Positions 29,238 through 38,488 of a DNA stretch of 38,673 nucleotides are shown piece after piece. The notes under the pieces were generated by a model. That model saw only the letters and a program-made list of their open reading frames with translations. It did no database searches and was not told the DNA's origin. Position 1 is the first letter of the stretch. Each line of letters starts with the position of its first letter. Source of the DNA: Deltaproteobacteria bacterium (GTDB lineage: Bacteria; Myxococcota_A; UBA9042; CAIXZC01); NCBI GenBank assembly GCA_016875215.1, contig VGRX01000009.1:1-38673 (forward strand). The letters are read 5' to 3'. The position numbers and the translations under genes were made by a program.

Positions 29238-30761
29238 GTGTCACATGACGAACTCAAATATGCCGAAGCCATCGGCCAGCGGCTCTTCCGGGACGGCCAT
29301 GTCGGCGTCATCGCTTTCGATCGCACCGGCAGGGTGGTCCGGGCCAATGGAGCCATCATCAGCCAGCTCGGCAGCCCGGACGAGAAGACGACCACCCTGT
29401 TCAACCTGCTGACGCTCCCCACGCTGCCGGAGCGGGTCCGCGAGCGGGTCCGCCAGGTGCTGGAGACCGGGCACGCCGGCGAGCCCGTGGACTTCGAATA
29501 CGTGTCGATGCACGGCAAGCGGACCTTCATGCGGGCGAGCTTCCATCCGGTTGTCGAAGGAGGGGAGGTCGTGGGCGGGATCGGTGAGATCCTGGACATC
29601 TCCCAGCTTCGCCTGGCCGAGGAGCAGATCCGTCGGACCTCGAAGATGGAGAGCCTCTCCCTGCTGGCCGGGTCGCTCGCTCACGATCTCAACAACATCT
29701 TCACCACCCTGCTCGGCTTCTCCAGTCTGCTCGGCCAGGAAGAGCAGATGGCCCCCGAGAAGCGCCGCAAGGCGCTCGATACGCTGAGCAACGCGGCCCA
29801 GAGCGGCGCCCGGCTCGTCGAGCAGCTCCTCTCGTTCACCAGCGAACGGCTTGCCGACTCCAGCTCCAGCGTGATGCAGTCCGCGTTCGACCAGGCATGC
29901 GGTCTATTCTCGTACGGGCTTGGATCGTCCATCCGATTCACCACCGCCTTCCGGATCGGCGAGGAGCGGGTCGCGGGCAGCACCACGAAGCTCGAGCAGG
30001 TGCTCCTCAACATCCTTCTCAACGCCCGCGATGCCATCGGAAGCAAGGGAGGCCGGATCTCGGCGACGGTGGACCGCGTCCAGATGGCGCCGCCCGATGC
30101 ACTCCCGCGGCAGACCACGCCGCCCAACGGGTACGCGCAGGTGACGATCGAGGACACGGGGTGCGGCATTCCGCCCGAGAACCTGGGCAAGGTCTTCGAC
30201 CCCTACTTCACGACCAAGCCGCCCGGACGCGGGACCGGGCTGGGCCTCAGCTCCGTCTGGGGGATCCTTCGCGAAGTCGGCGGGTGCGCCAGGCTCCAGA
30301 GCACGGTCGGCGCCGGGACCACGTTCGAGCTGTTCCTTCCGATCGTCGCGGGCCGGGACGCGATCTCGACCCGGGATCGGGCGCCGGTCGTCGTCTCCCT
30401 GACCGGCTCGTGGCAGCGCATCCTGCTGGTCGAGAACCACCCCGACCTGCGTGAGCTTCTCGTCTGGCTCCTGCTCAAGAACAACTACAAGGCCCTTGCT
30501 GCGGAGAGCGGCAGCCAGGCCGCCGAGTACCTCCGGGACGCCGGGGAGACCATTGCTGCGATCGTGATGGACGGCGACCTGCCCATGGACCAGCAGGCCA
30601 GGGTGGACGATCTCCTGCAGAAGCGATCCCTTCCGCTCCTCGTCCTGGTCGGCGAGCCGCGCCAGCCGCGGCCTGCCCCGTTGCGCCTTGCACTGCGCAA
30701 GCCCTTCTCGCCCCCGGCTTTCCTCGAAGCGCTCGGCCGCCTGCTTGGCCAGGGACGGTGA
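29238..30761 (+). CDS. PAS-sensor hybrid histidine kinase with C-terminal receiver-like domain
   Basis: H-box SLLAGSLAHDLNNIFTTLLGFSSLL, N-box LLNILLNARDAI, G-boxes DTGCGIPPENLGKVFDPYFTTKPPGRGTGLGLSSVWGI; receiver-like ILLVENHPDLRELL...AAIVMDGDLP...LRKPF. GTG start. Confidence 0.9.
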   Translation: MSHDELKYAEAIGQRLFRDGHVGVIAFDRTGRVVRANGAIISQLGSPDEKTTTLFNLLTLPTLPERVRERVRQVLETGHAGEPVDFEYVSMHGKRTFMRASFHPVVEGGEVVGGIGEILDISQLRLAEEQIRRTSKMESLSLLAGSLAHDLNNIFTTLLGFSSLLGQEEQMAPEKRRKALDTLSNAAQSGARLVEQLLSFTSERLADSSSSVMQSAFDQACGLFSYGLGSSIRFTTAFRIGEERVAGSTTKLEQVLLNILLNARDAIGSKGGRISATVDRVQMAPPDALPRQTTPPNGYAQVTIEDTGCGIPPENLGKVFDPYFTTKPPGRGTGLGLSSVWGILREVGGCARLQSTVGAGTTFELFLPIVAGRDAISTRDRAPVVVSLTGSWQRILLVENHPDLRELLVWLLLKNNYKALAAESGSQAAEYLRDAGETIAAIVMDGDLPMDQQARVDDLLQKRSLPLLVLVGEPRQPRPAPLRLALRKPFSPPAFLEALGRLLGQGR

Positions 30762-30822
30762 GGCTCTCCTTTTCGCGACGGATTCGCACGCGGTGCGCAA
30801 ATATGGTACAGTCAGGTTTGCC

Positions 30823-31422
30823 ATGGAAGCAGACCTGCTGAGCAACGACAAGGCCCTGCTGGCTCGATTCCGGCAGGGGGAAAGGGAAGCGCTGATGCTG
30901 GTATGGAACCACTACCATCCCCTCGTTCACGGCCTGGCGTGCCGGGGTTTTGGCTCCTACCGCGGCTTCCGGTCCCCGTGCGATGTCGACGACACGGTAT
31001 CGGGGGCGTTCCTTGCCGCGTTCGAGGAAGGCTGCCGGCAACGCTACGACGGGATCATCCCGTTCGGCAGCTTCCTGCTCGGCATCGGCCGCAATGTGAT
31101 GCGAAGACAGATCAAGAAGGCCGCGCGGGAACCTGCCATCGAGCCGATGCCTGCCCAGGAGCAGTTGGACCCGGGATCGACCCCTGAAGAGCTCGTCCTC
31201 AAGGCCGAGGAGCTGGAGGTGCTGGGCCGATTCCCCGCGACCCTGGCCCACGAGGAGCAGGACGTGTTCTTCGGGCACTACCGGGACGGGCTATCCGAGG
31301 AACGGCTGGCCGTTCACCTGGGGCGCACCCGGCACGTCGTGAGGAAGTGCCTGCACCGAGTGGGCCGGGCCTTCCGGCGCTTCCTTCGGGATCACGGCCT
31401 TGCGCCGGATCAGGTGGGGTGA
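30823..31422 (+). CDS. ECF-type RNA polymerase sigma factor
   Basis: Sigma2-like DVDDTVSGAFLAAFEEGCRQRYDGIIPFGSFLLGIGRNVMRRQIKKAAREP; region 4 HTH LSEERLAVHLGRTRHVVRKCLHRVGRAFRRFL. Confidence 0.85.
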   Translation: MEADLLSNDKALLARFRQGEREALMLVWNHYHPLVHGLACRGFGSYRGFRSPCDVDDTVSGAFLAAFEEGCRQRYDGIIPFGSFLLGIGRNVMRRQIKKAAREPAIEPMPAQEQLDPGSTPEELVLKAEELEVLGRFPATLAHEEQDVFFGHYRDGLSEERLAVHLGRTRHVVRKCLHRVGRAFRRFLRDHGLAPDQVG

Positions 31423-31425
31423 CCC

Positions 31426-32307
31426 ATGCGCATCCTGCCTGACCACGCAACGACCCTGGCGCTGTTCGAGAAGCGGTTCGAAGGGAAGGCGCTGTCGCCC
31501 GAGGAACTGCGCGGGCTTCGTGAGCACCTCGGGGCATGTCCCCGGTGCCGTCAGGCCTGCGACCGCCGTGTGGTCATGCTGCGGGTTGCAACCGGCGGTG
31601 CGGTCGACCAGCCGACGGCGCTCGAGTCCCGACTCCTGCTGGAGGAGACGCTGGCGCTGCTCCCCCCCCGCCCGGTGCGGCTGCAGGAGGCGCTTGGCCG
31701 CCTGCTCCGGACAGTGCTCCTTCCGGCAGCGGCTGCGGCGACGGCCCTGGTCCTGATTCTCCAGGCCGGACCGGTCAACGAGTCCGCGCCCCCGGCAGCG
31801 GACACGGACACCCAGGTGCGGGGGACGGCCCAGACGTTGCCCGATGCAGGGCTGGGCATCTCCGGAATCGACCCGGAGGGCAGGGAATTCGAGGCGGTTG
31901 CCTCGGAAGGGGTCTGCGTATCCGATGCGCTCCGCTTCTATGTGACCTCCCGCCGCTCTGAGCTGTCGCACTACTTCCTGTTTGGAGTGCAGGGAGGACG
32001 TCCGCTCTGGTACTTCCCTTCCGCTGAAGAAGGCGCAAGCCTCCCTCTGCCGCGGGGGAATCGAATCGGCTGGATGGTTCCGTACGAGATCGAGCTGGCC
32101 CGCCGGCACCGGCCGGAACCGCTCCTGGTGGTGCTGCTGCTTTCCCGCGACCCTCTCGACGTGAAGGAGGTCTTTGAATGGGTCAACGGGGGTGGAATCG
32201 ACTCCGCCCCCGACGGACTGCCGGCCTCGGCGTTGGCCCGATTCGGCGGACGGGTGGCCGCCGCATCGGCTGGCGTGACCCTGCTCGACTGTGGAGGCAC
32301 ACCATGA
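31426..32307 (+). CDS. Zinc-finger anti-sigma factor (ZAS-type), single TM, extracytoplasmic domain
   Basis: H-x3-C-x2-C motif LREHLGACPRCRQAC; TM VLLPAAAAATALVLILQA; immediately downstream of the sigma factor. Confidence 0.75.
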   Translation: MRILPDHATTLALFEKRFEGKALSPEELRGLREHLGACPRCRQACDRRVVMLRVATGGAVDQPTALESRLLLEETLALLPPRPVRLQEALGRLLRTVLLPAAAAATALVLILQAGPVNESAPPAADTDTQVRGTAQTLPDAGLGISGIDPEGREFEAVASEGVCVSDALRFYVTSRRSELSHYFLFGVQGGRPLWYFPSAEEGASLPLPRGNRIGWMVPYEIELARRHRPEPLLVVLLLSRDPLDVKEVFEWVNGGGIDSAPDGLPASALARFGGRVAAASAGVTLLDCGGTP

Positions 32308-33854
32308 CACGTGCACTCGCCCTTCTTGCAGCACTGGAGCTGCTCCTTTCGGGGGCAGCCACCGCCGGCGAGCGGTCCATGGTCCTCATCGTCGGGAACA
32401 ACGCCCCCGTCGATTCGGACCTGGACACCCTCCGATTCGCGGACGACGATGCGTTCCGGTACGAGCGCTTCTTCCGCCTCGTTGCTGACGAGGTGACCGT
32501 GCTGGCCCGGGCGGACCAGGACAGCGCCGGCCTCTACCCCGACGCCTCGGCCGCCCCCCCCACCCGGGACAACGTCGTGGCCGAGCTCGACGAGATCTCG
32601 GCCAGGGCCGTGGAGGCAGCCGATGGCGGCGACGCGGTCACCGTCTTCTTCATCTTCACGGGCCACGGGAACTACGCTGCGGAGGGGGGCGGCTACCTCC
32701 ACCTCGAGGACGGCAAGCTGACCACGCGGGACCTCTTCTATCACCTGATCCGCCATTCCGGGTCTTTCCGCCTCGTGCTCCTCGTCGATGCGTGCAATGC
32801 CGGCTTCCTGGTCAAGAGCCGCGGGGAGACCGACGATCGCCGTCCGGCCGGTCCGACCGGGCTCGAGCTCGAGCAGTTCACCAACGTTGCCCTGATCCTC
32901 TCGTCCAGCAGCACCGGCGAGGTGCGGGAGTGGGGACGGTATCTGTCCGGCATCTTCAGCCACCAGGTCCGCTCCGGCCTCTCCGGCGCTGCCGACGTGG
33001 ACGGCAACGGGACGATCACCTTCCCGGAGCTGGCCTCGTTCGTCGATTCCGCTAACCAGGGAGTGAAGAACCCCTCCCTTCGCCTCACCCCTTACATCCG
33101 CCCGCCGCTTGCCGATCCGGCCATGCCCGTCATCGCCTTTTCGCAGACCCGGTTCTCCCGCTTCGTGAGCATGAAGTTCGACCGTCCGGCCCGGGTGACC
33201 CTGCTGGACAGCGACCTGGTCCGATACGCGGACTTCAACCTGAAGGCGGGCTTTTCGGTGAAGGTCGCGTTGCCCGGCGGCCGGGACTACTTCGTGTCGG
33301 TCGACGACAGACTGGAGTACGTGGTGCCGGCCGGAGCCGAGGGGACGGTGGACCTTGGTGCGATCGAGCCGCGGCAGGCCTCGTCGCTCGCCTCCCGAGG
33401 CATCGATGACTACTACGTGCGCTCCCTGTTCTCGACCCCGTTCGGCCCCGATGTCGCGGCCGAGTACCTGGCCAGCCGATACGGCCCGGGCTTGACCTTC
33501 ACCCGCACGTTTGTCAGACCCTGGTACGAGAACGGCTGGGGTTGGGCCGCGGTCGGCGCCGGTGCGGTCCTGCTCGGCGTGGGAGCCGCTCTCGAAGGGC
33601 TCGCAGTGTCGGAATCGGATGCGGCGCAGGCCACCCCCTGGGGGGACGAGCGCGCTGCACACAACGACCGGATCGACACCTACAACACGCTCGGCATCGC
33701 TTCCCTCGTGGCCGGCGGCGGAGCGGTCGCTTTCGGCACTGCGCTGTTCCTCCTGGACCGTCCCGTGGAGCACGTGCGGATCGTGCCGGACCTCGGGCCC
33801 GGTTTCTCCCTTCTCCCGTTGCCCGGCGGCGCAGCAGTCGAGGGCAGGTTCTAG
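32304..33854 (+). CDS. Exported caspase-like (peptidase C14/metacaspase) protein with EF-hand loop
   Basis: Signal peptide MTRALALLAALELLLSGAATAGE; catalytic His FIFTGHGNY and Cys LLVDACNAGF; EF-hand loop DVDGNGTITFPE; two C-terminal hydrophobic segments. ATGA overlap with the anti-sigma gene. Confidence 0.85.
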   Translation: MTRALALLAALELLLSGAATAGERSMVLIVGNNAPVDSDLDTLRFADDDAFRYERFFRLVADEVTVLARADQDSAGLYPDASAAPPTRDNVVAELDEISARAVEAADGGDAVTVFFIFTGHGNYAAEGGGYLHLEDGKLTTRDLFYHLIRHSGSFRLVLLVDACNAGFLVKSRGETDDRRPAGPTGLELEQFTNVALILSSSSTGEVREWGRYLSGIFSHQVRSGLSGAADVDGNGTITFPELASFVDSANQGVKNPSLRLTPYIRPPLADPAMPVIAFSQTRFSRFVSMKFDRPARVTLLDSDLVRYADFNLKAGFSVKVALPGGRDYFVSVDDRLEYVVPAGAEGTVDLGAIEPRQASSLASRGIDDYYVRSLFSTPFGPDVAAEYLASRYGPGLTFTRTFVRPWYENGWGWAAVGAGAVLLGVGAALEGLAVSESDAAQATPWGDERAAHNDRIDTYNTLGIASLVAGGGAVAFGTALFLLDRPVEHVRIVPDLGPGFSLLPLPGGAAVEGRF

Positions 33855-33855
33855 G

Positions 33856-34302
33856 ATGCTCGACACGACCCGCGAACAGGGCAAAGGCGCCGATTGCGGA
33901 TTTCGGATTGCGGATTGCGGAACGCTTCTTGCCGTGCTGGCAACGGCCACGCTGGCGCTTGCGGGGTGCGACCAGGCGGAAATCGCCGGTTCCCGGTGCA
34001 GCGAGGAGCATCCCTGTCCGGCCCGCTACGCCTGCGTCGACGGGATCTGCTATCCCAAGGGGCCGCTCGAGGGCATATCGTGCTCCGAGAGCGACGACTG
34101 CCCGGCAGGGGTGTGCCTGGTGCAATCGCACGTGTGCGTGGGCTGCCTGCAACACTCCGACTGCGTCTCCAGGCTCTGCGAGCCGCAGACGCACATCTGC
34201 CTGGGCTGCAAGGGTGACTACCAGTGCCCGTCGGGTTCCTGCGACCGGACGACGGGCATCTGTGTCGAAAGTACGACGGATGAGGAGAGCGGCGGCAACT
34301 GA
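33856..34302 (+). CDS. Small Cys-rich lipoprotein
   Basis: TLLAVLATATLALAGC lipobox; repeated Cys pairs (SEEHPCPARYACVDGICYP, CLQHSDCVSRLCEPQTHICLGC). Confidence 0.7.
   Translation: MLDTTREQGKGADCGFRIADCGTLLAVLATATLALAGCDQAEIAGSRCSEEHPCPARYACVDGICYPKGPLEGISCSESDDCPAGVCLVQSHVCVGCLQHSDCVSRLCEPQTHICLGCKGDYQCPSGSCDRTTGICVESTTDEESGGN
33892..33920. repeat. Short GATTGCGGA/TTTCGGATT tandem-type repeat inside the signal-peptide n-region
   Basis: gattgcggatttcggattgcggattgcgg read directly. Confidence 0.7.
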
Positions 34303-34349
34303 GGAACGGAACTCAACGGGGACCGACTGGTCCCGGTGCTCGAAAGGAG

Positions 34350-37300
34350 GTGCTGACCATGTGCAAGACCCGGTTCGTCCTGATTTCGGTGTTGATGGCA
34401 GGGGTGTTTCTCACCGCTTGCGACTTCAGCTTCGAGAAGCCCCAGGTGACCAAGTGCGATTCCGATGACGACTGCGATGACGGTCACTGCAATGCCGAAA
34501 CGGGCAAGTGCGTGACCTGCCTGACCGACGACCACTGCCCCTCGGACAAGTACTGCCTCGTCGAGAAGAATGCCTGCGTGGCCTGCGTGACCGACGCACA
34601 CTGTGGAAAGGGAGTCTGCGATCCGCTCAACGACTACTGCGTCGAGTGCCTGCAGGATTCCGACTGTGCTTCGGGCAAGTGCGACGAGAACAAGCAGATC
34701 TGCGTGGAATGCGGCGCCGATGCAGAGTGCGAGGACGGCAACCCGTGCACCATGACCTGGTGCGGAAGCGGGGAGTGCCTGTCGTCTCCGGTGCCGGATG
34801 GGACCGCTTGCGAGGATCTCGATCCGTGCTCGATCGACGATCAGTGCATCGGCGGCAAGTGCATCGGCGGCCAGCAGGTGTCGCCCGAGTGCCAGCAGCC
34901 GCCGGATCCGTGCAAGGGATTGCCGGACGGCGCGCTCTGCGATGACAAGGATCCCTGCACGCTGGACGACTACTGCCTGAAGGGGATGTGCATCGGGGAC
35001 TCCGTGAAACCCGAGTGCATCGAGAACGACCTCGACGGCGACGGCTTCACCGTCTCCGAGGGGGACTGCGATGACCAGAATGCCACCGTGAAACCCGGTG
35101 CTCCTGAGCTTTGCGACAAGCTCGACAACGACTGCGACGGCACGATCGACGAAGGGTGCGCCGTCTGCTCCAGCGACGCAGATTGCCTGGACGCGGACAA
35201 GTGCACGCTCGACCTGTGTGTGAACGGCAAGTGCGTGCACGAGAAGGACCCCGCCTGCGGCGGCGGGACCTGCGGCCCCGGCCTGGCGCTGTGTCCTCAG
35301 GGGCAGTATTGCAAGACCTTGGAGGGGGGCTGCGGCGGCAAGGGGATCTGCGCCCCCGTTCCCGGGGCGTGCGACATGGTCTACGCTCCGGTCTGTGGCT
35401 GCGACAACAAGACCTACGGCAACGAATGCGAGGCAGCCGGTGCGGGTCAGTCGGTCCTGCACGTGGGAGAATGCAAGCCGCAGCTCGAGTGCGCCAAGCT
35501 CTGCGACTGTTACAAGCTGTACGGGAACGAGTTCGAGGGAATCTGCCCGCTCAAGTGCATGAACTGCGGCATGTACTGGGAGTGCATCGAGGGCAAGTGC
35601 GTTGAGCAGTGCGGCTTCATCCCGCCCGAGGCCATGGAATGCGGCGGCCTCTGCCAGCCGGAGATCTGCGGCAACGGGCTCGACGATGACTGCGACGGCG
35701 TGGTCGACAACGGCTGCACCGTGGATTGCATCCCGGAAGGGGGAAGCGGCGCGGTCATTCCCGACGCTCCCCAGTGCTGCCCGGGGTTGAAGTCGATTCC
35801 GTGCGACAAGGCCAGCATCGACCCCAACGGTACCCAGGGTTGCATATCTTGCGCCGGCGCCTTCTTCTGCACGAAGTGCGGGGACGGCGTGTGCAAGGAG
35901 CCGGAGAACATCTGCAACTGCCCGGCCGACTGCAAGATTGGGCCGCCTCCGTGCGTCACGAGCCAGGACTGCGACGACTCGGACAAGTGCACCCTGGACA
36001 AGTGCGTCAACGGGATCTGCCTGCACGAGAAGGACCCCGCGTGCGGTACGCAGTGCGGCGCCAACGGTGTCGCGTGCCCGAAGGGACAGTACTGCAAGAC
36101 GAAGGATGGCGACTGCAAGGGGCTGGGATCGTGCACCGCGCTGCCGGGCGGATTCTGCCCCATGGTGTATGCTCCGGTGTGCGGGTGCGACGGAAAGACG
36201 TACGGCAACAGCTGCGAGGCTGCAGTGGCCGGCGTTTCGATCCAGAAGACCGGCGAATGCGCCGCAGTCGGCGAATGCAAGGAGACCTGCGACTGCTACA
36301 AACTGTACGGCGACAAGTTCTCGGAACCGTGCCCCCTCATGTGCCCGATGTGCGGCAACTTCTGGCAGTGCGCCCAGGGCAAGTGCGTGGAGAAGTGCGG
36401 GGTCATCCCCGCCGACGCACAGGCATGCGTCACGAACTGCATTCCCGAGGGCAAGACCTACATCGGGACGTCGGACCAGGACAACCAGTGCTGCCCCGGA
36501 CTCACCCCGGCCTGGGATTGCGACGAGCTCCCGGTCAACTGCGACCCGACCAAGCCGAACTGCCCCGGCTTCACCTGCAGTTGCCCCAAGTGCCTCTGCT
36601 ACGTCTGCGTCGCGTGCGGAGACGGGAAATGCGGCCTTGGTGAGAACAAGTGCTCCTGCCCGGAGGACTGCCTGGCCGAGCCCAAGTGCCTTGCCGACGT
36701 CGATTGCCAGGACGACGACCCGTGTACCAAGGACTACTGCGACGCAGCGACCGGCCAGTGCGTACACGAACTGATCCCCGGGTGCGGCCAGATCCAGTGC
36801 TGGGCTGACAACATGTGCCCGGCCGGCGCCTACTGCCGCTGGCCGGACGGCCAGTGCCAGAACGCCAAATCGGGTACCTGCACCGCCATCCCGCAAGGGT
36901 GCTTCGCTCTCTGGGCCCCCGTCTGCGGCTGCGACGGCAAGACCTATGGCAACGAGTGCGAGATGCAGGCCGCGGCCCAGTCCCTCCAGTACAAGGGCGA
37001 GTGCAAGCCGGTCTGCGTTCCGGAAGTGTGCGCAGACGGCAAGGACAACGACTGCGACGGGCAGGTGGACGAAGGCTGCCCCGGCGCCAAGTGCGGCGGC
37101 ATCATGGGGCTTGCTTGCGCTGCCGACCTGTTCTGCAAGTTCCCGGCGGGGCATTGCGACTGGGCCGATGACATGGGGACCTGCACGATGAAGCCTGCGT
37201 TGTGCCCCGCACTCTACAAGCCGGTCTGCGGCTGTGACGGCAAGACCTATGGCAACGAGTGCGAGCTCGACCTGGTTGGCATCTCCAAGGACTATGACGG

Positions 37301-37475
37301 GGAGTGCCAGGTCGGGTGCAAGAAGCTCGACCCCAAGGGCTATGGCGCCTGCCTCGCCATCCTTGGAGTAGCCTATACCGGCACGGACTGCGTGACCGTT
37401 TCCGGCTGTTCCTGCGGCACGGACTGCCCCTTCTTCTTCGAGTCGATCGAGGCATGCAAGAAGGCGTGCTTCTAA
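34350..37475 (+). CDS. Very Cys-rich lipoprotein with four Kazal-type domains and MopE-like Asp/Cys motifs
   Basis: Lipobox VFLTAC. Kazal motifs YAPVCGCDNKTYGNECEAAGAGQSVLHVGEC, YAPVCGCDGKTYGNSCEAAVAGVSIQKTGEC, WAPVCGCDGKTYGNECEMQAAAQSLQYKGEC, YKPVCGCDGKTYGNECELDLVGISKDYDGEC. MopE-like DLDGDGFTVSEGDCDDQNATVKPGAPELCDKLDNDCDGTIDEGC. Confidence 0.9.
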   Translation: MLTMCKTRFVLISVLMAGVFLTACDFSFEKPQVTKCDSDDDCDDGHCNAETGKCVTCLTDDHCPSDKYCLVEKNACVACVTDAHCGKGVCDPLNDYCVECLQDSDCASGKCDENKQICVECGADAECEDGNPCTMTWCGSGECLSSPVPDGTACEDLDPCSIDDQCIGGKCIGGQQVSPECQQPPDPCKGLPDGALCDDKDPCTLDDYCLKGMCIGDSVKPECIENDLDGDGFTVSEGDCDDQNATVKPGAPELCDKLDNDCDGTIDEGCAVCSSDADCLDADKCTLDLCVNGKCVHEKDPACGGGTCGPGLALCPQGQYCKTLEGGCGGKGICAPVPGACDMVYAPVCGCDNKTYGNECEAAGAGQSVLHVGECKPQLECAKLCDCYKLYGNEFEGICPLKCMNCGMYWECIEGKCVEQCGFIPPEAMECGGLCQPEICGNGLDDDCDGVVDNGCTVDCIPEGGSGAVIPDAPQCCPGLKSIPCDKASIDPNGTQGCISCAGAFFCTKCGDGVCKEPENICNCPADCKIGPPPCVTSQDCDDSDKCTLDKCVNGICLHEKDPACGTQCGANGVACPKGQYCKTKDGDCKGLGSCTALPGGFCPMVYAPVCGCDGKTYGNSCEAAVAGVSIQKTGECAAVGECKETCDCYKLYGDKFSEPCPLMCPMCGNFWQCAQGKCVEKCGVIPADAQACVTNCIPEGKTYIGTSDQDNQCCPGLTPAWDCDELPVNCDPTKPNCPGFTCSCPKCLCYVCVACGDGKCGLGENKCSCPEDCLAEPKCLADVDCQDDDPCTKDYCDAATGQCVHELIPGCGQIQCWADNMCPAGAYCRWPDGQCQNAKSGTCTAIPQGCFALWAPVCGCDGKTYGNECEMQAAAQSLQYKGECKPVCVPEVCADGKDNDCDGQVDEGCPGAKCGGIMGLACAADLFCKFPAGHCDWADDMGTCTMKPALCPALYKPVCGCDGKTYGNECELDLVGISKDYDGECQVGCKKLDPKGYGACLAILGVAYTGTDCVTVSGCSCGTDCPFFFESIEACKKACF

Positions 37476-37595
37476 AGCCGCCGTCAGGCAGCTCCAGGGT
37501 CGCCCCAGGATCGTCCGGGTCGCGGCGGACGTTCGGTTGACTCCCCTGGCCGCTCATGGTACAAGTGACTCAGTTTGCTTGATGAGGAAGGGCAC

Positions 37596-38003
37596 ATGAT
37601 CGCAACGAACCGCCGGCCCCTGTTGCCTCTGCTGCTGATTGTCGTTGGCGCCTTCTCCGGCTGTCTGCCGCAGGAGCCGTACGAGTCCTGCGGGTTCCCC
37701 CCGGCCCAGGAGGATCAGTGCATCATCTCCGCCACCGATTCTCCGGAGCTTGTCCAGATCAAGAAGGCCAACAACTGCGTGATCCAGCAGCCGCAGTGCT
37801 CCGAAGGCTACTGCATGAGCGTCCAGGGGCAGTCCGGCTTCTGCTCCGAGCCCTGCACCAAGGACGATGAGTGCCCCGAAGACGGGTCGTGCAAGGAGTT
37901 TGCGCTCGAATGCGTGACGGTGGACAAGAAGGACCCCGCGACCGGTGAAATGGTCAAGGTAACCAACTGCCTCAAGCTCTGCGTCAAGAAGGGAGCCCTG
38001 TAG
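37596..38003 (+). CDS. Small Cys-rich lipoprotein
   Basis: MIATNRRPLLPLLLIVVGAFSGC lipobox; CSEPCTKDDECPEDGSCKEFALEC; GAGGAAGG upstream. Confidence 0.8.
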   Translation: MIATNRRPLLPLLLIVVGAFSGCLPQEPYESCGFPPAQEDQCIISATDSPELVQIKKANNCVIQQPQCSEGYCMSVQGQSGFCSEPCTKDDECPEDGSCKEFALECVTVDKKDPATGEMVKVTNCLKLCVKKGAL

Positions 38004-38007
38004 CGAC

Positions 38008-38421
38008 TCACCCCTGGTACACCGGATTGCGGGCCGTGGATTGCGGCCGGAACGCGTCCGGGATCCACTCGACCTGGTCGACCTCTCCGTCCCGGAAGGT
38101 GACGGCCACGACGTCGAATCGGCACGAGAGGTTGCGCAGCCAGGGCCTGGCCATGTAGCAGCGGGCCACGCGGACCACCTGCATCTGCTTGCGGCCGTTC
38201 ACCGTGAGGGCCGGGGTGCGCAGGTAGCCGGTGGACACGCTGCGCACCTCCACGAAGACCAGCAGATCCTCCTTCCGGCACACGAGGTCCAGCTCGCCGA
38301 CCATGCCGAACCTCCAGTTCCGCTCGATCACCACGTAGCCGGCCTCCTCGAGCCGCGCGGCTGCAACGTCTTCCGCCCGATCGCCCAGCTCCTTGCGGCC
38401 CCGACTCAACGTCTCGTCCAT
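38008..38421 (-). CDS. yraN: YraN/UPF0102 family protein (predicted endonuclease-fold)
   Basis: LGDRAEDVAAARLEEAGYVVIERNWRFGMVGELDLVCRKEDLLVFVEVRSVSTGYLRTPALTVNGRKQMQV; next to rnhB. Confidence 0.88.
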   Translation of the reverse strand: MDETLSRGRKELGDRAEDVAAARLEEAGYVVIERNWRFGMVGELDLVCRKEDLLVFVEVRSVSTGYLRTPALTVNGRKQMQVVRVARCYMARPWLRNLSCRFDVVAVTFRDGEVDQVEWIPDAFRPQSTARNPVYQG

Positions 38422-38488
38422 GGCGTTCCTCCGGTCTCCGGCCAACCGTTATCGTCGTGAGGAAGGAAAACGCGCGGCCGGACCGCAA

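Noticed and set aside
31971-33950. 659 aa minus-strand ORF
   Set aside because: Antisense to the anti-sigma and caspase-like genes.
34218-37154. 978 aa minus-strand ORF
   Set aside because: Shadow of the Cys-rich Kazal gene: codon bias removes antisense stops. The sense strand has a lipobox and clear domains.
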